NCBI GenBank assembly: GCA_016190985.1
Contig: JACPPI010000005.1
Span: forward strand, 94,710-158,709
DNA: 64,000 nucleotides
Origin: Opitutia bacterium
Lineage (GTDB): Bacteria; Verrucomicrobiota; Verrucomicrobiia; Opitutales; Opitutaceae
Direction: 5' to 3'
The position numbers were made by a program, and so were the translations under genes. Under the pieces are notes generated by a model. It ran no database searches and was not told the origin of the DNA. It worked only from the letters and a program-made list of their open reading frames with translations. The stretch's first letter is position 1. Every line of letters starts with the position of its first letter. Below, piece by piece: positions 63,813 through 64,000 of this stretch.

Positions 63813-64000
63813 AGGGCGTGTATTCAAACCTCGTGGAACCGGATAAAGCGAGTCGGGTCGAAGGCGCGACTATGATGTATCCGAGTCGATGGGAACTGGC
63901 GCAGCCGCTGTGGAAGCGGCTAAAAAAATTAACCTGAGCCGGCGCAAAACCCGGCGAGGGCAGATTGGCACACGTGGGGGGCGTCCTCCGCACGATGATC
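63813..64000 (+). mobile_element. IS5-family insertion sequence, left end only
   Basis: The autotransporter frame is broken at CTAG; the element starts with GGCGTGTATTCAAACC. 58 bases later begins a transposase frame typical of IS5 (IS427-like) elements. CTAG or TA targets are usual for that group. The right end is off the window. Confidence 0.75.
63872..64000 (+). CDS. IS5-family transposase, N-terminal part, with likely -1 frameshift
   Basis: ATG 63872 reads MMYPSRWELAQPLWKRLKKL and stops at TGA 63935. At 63922-63928 is A7 (codons CTA AAA AAA), a textbook slippery site. Shifting -1 there continues as INLSRRKTRRGQIGTRGGRP, then PHDD at the edge, which matches the GRPPHDDR region of IS5 transposases. 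So either programmed -1 frameshifting joins two frames, as in IS427-like elements, or the run has one base too many. Confidence 0.75.

Overview
The window is a GC-rich bacterial chromosome segment. Its gene content points to Verrucomicrobiota, most likely the Opitutaceae: PEP-CTERM anchor signals, an autotransporter-type beta-strand repeat protein, an LL-diaminopimelate aminotransferase (DapL), TIR/TPR/WD40 proteins and an LptG-type permease in a Gram-negative setting. Several dense families of short dispersed palindromic repeats occupy the spacers and have also entered coding sequence. Taxonomy is an inference; there is no rRNA here.

Layout. 1-4.3 kb: the end of a DUF4143 AAA ATPase and a large TIR-transmembrane-TPR-TolB-like protein. 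4.7-9.7 kb: a membrane protein gene broken by an in-frame stop, a DUF4286 protein, and a pair of M16 peptidases (one inactive-type, one with the zinc motif). 9.9-18.1 kb: RecD2-like helicase, MaoC-like protein, DUF1304 protein, HAD phosphatase, a four-gene Mce/Mla lipid-transport operon and a LuxR-type regulator. 18.2-30.5 kb is the accessory part. It holds HicAB, VapBC-like, PIN plus small-partner and Doc toxin modules, a REP-associated transposase, an AT-rich PEP-CTERM protein, and core genes (dapL, panC, panE, an OPT transporter, cupin, FAH hydrolase). 30.6-44.5 kb is mostly housekeeping: gcvP, nth, tRNA-Val, amidohydrolase, GIY-YIG gene, tRNA-fMet, rpsB-tsf, DUF983, tRNA-Ser, M3 peptidase, htpG. 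44.6-51.7 kb is a branched-chain amino acid type ABC transporter (livFGMH) with three tandem substrate-binding paralogues. 51.8-58.7 kb: lptG, dgkA, a SeqA-like protein, Rossmann protein, 2OG-type oxygenase, exported beta-carbonic anhydrase and a THEP1-like NTPase fused to a membrane domain. 58.7-62.5 kb: a WD40 / TIR / BNR-like exported protein operon. 62.4-64 kb: an autotransporter-repeat gene cut by an IS5-family element that runs off the right end.

Three patterns stand out. First, duplicated gene 3' ends ('ghosts') lie downstream of dapL, a cupin gene, htpG and tRNA-fMet. In three of the four cases the intact end and its ghost bracket a one- or two-gene cassette (HicAB, PIN plus partner, GIY-YIG nuclease). 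Second, dispersed palindromic repeats have been absorbed in frame into at least seven proteins, including both domain linkers of the TIR-TPR protein, RecD2, GcvP and the WD40 protein. Third, a set of near-perfect palindromes of 27-49 nt has unrelated arms but a shared TATTA-like centre, always just beyond gene 3' ends.

The two TIR proteins share a TIR, single membrane helix and TolB/FlgO-like layout. This suggests a membrane-anchored TIR signalling or defence family that may be poorly described.
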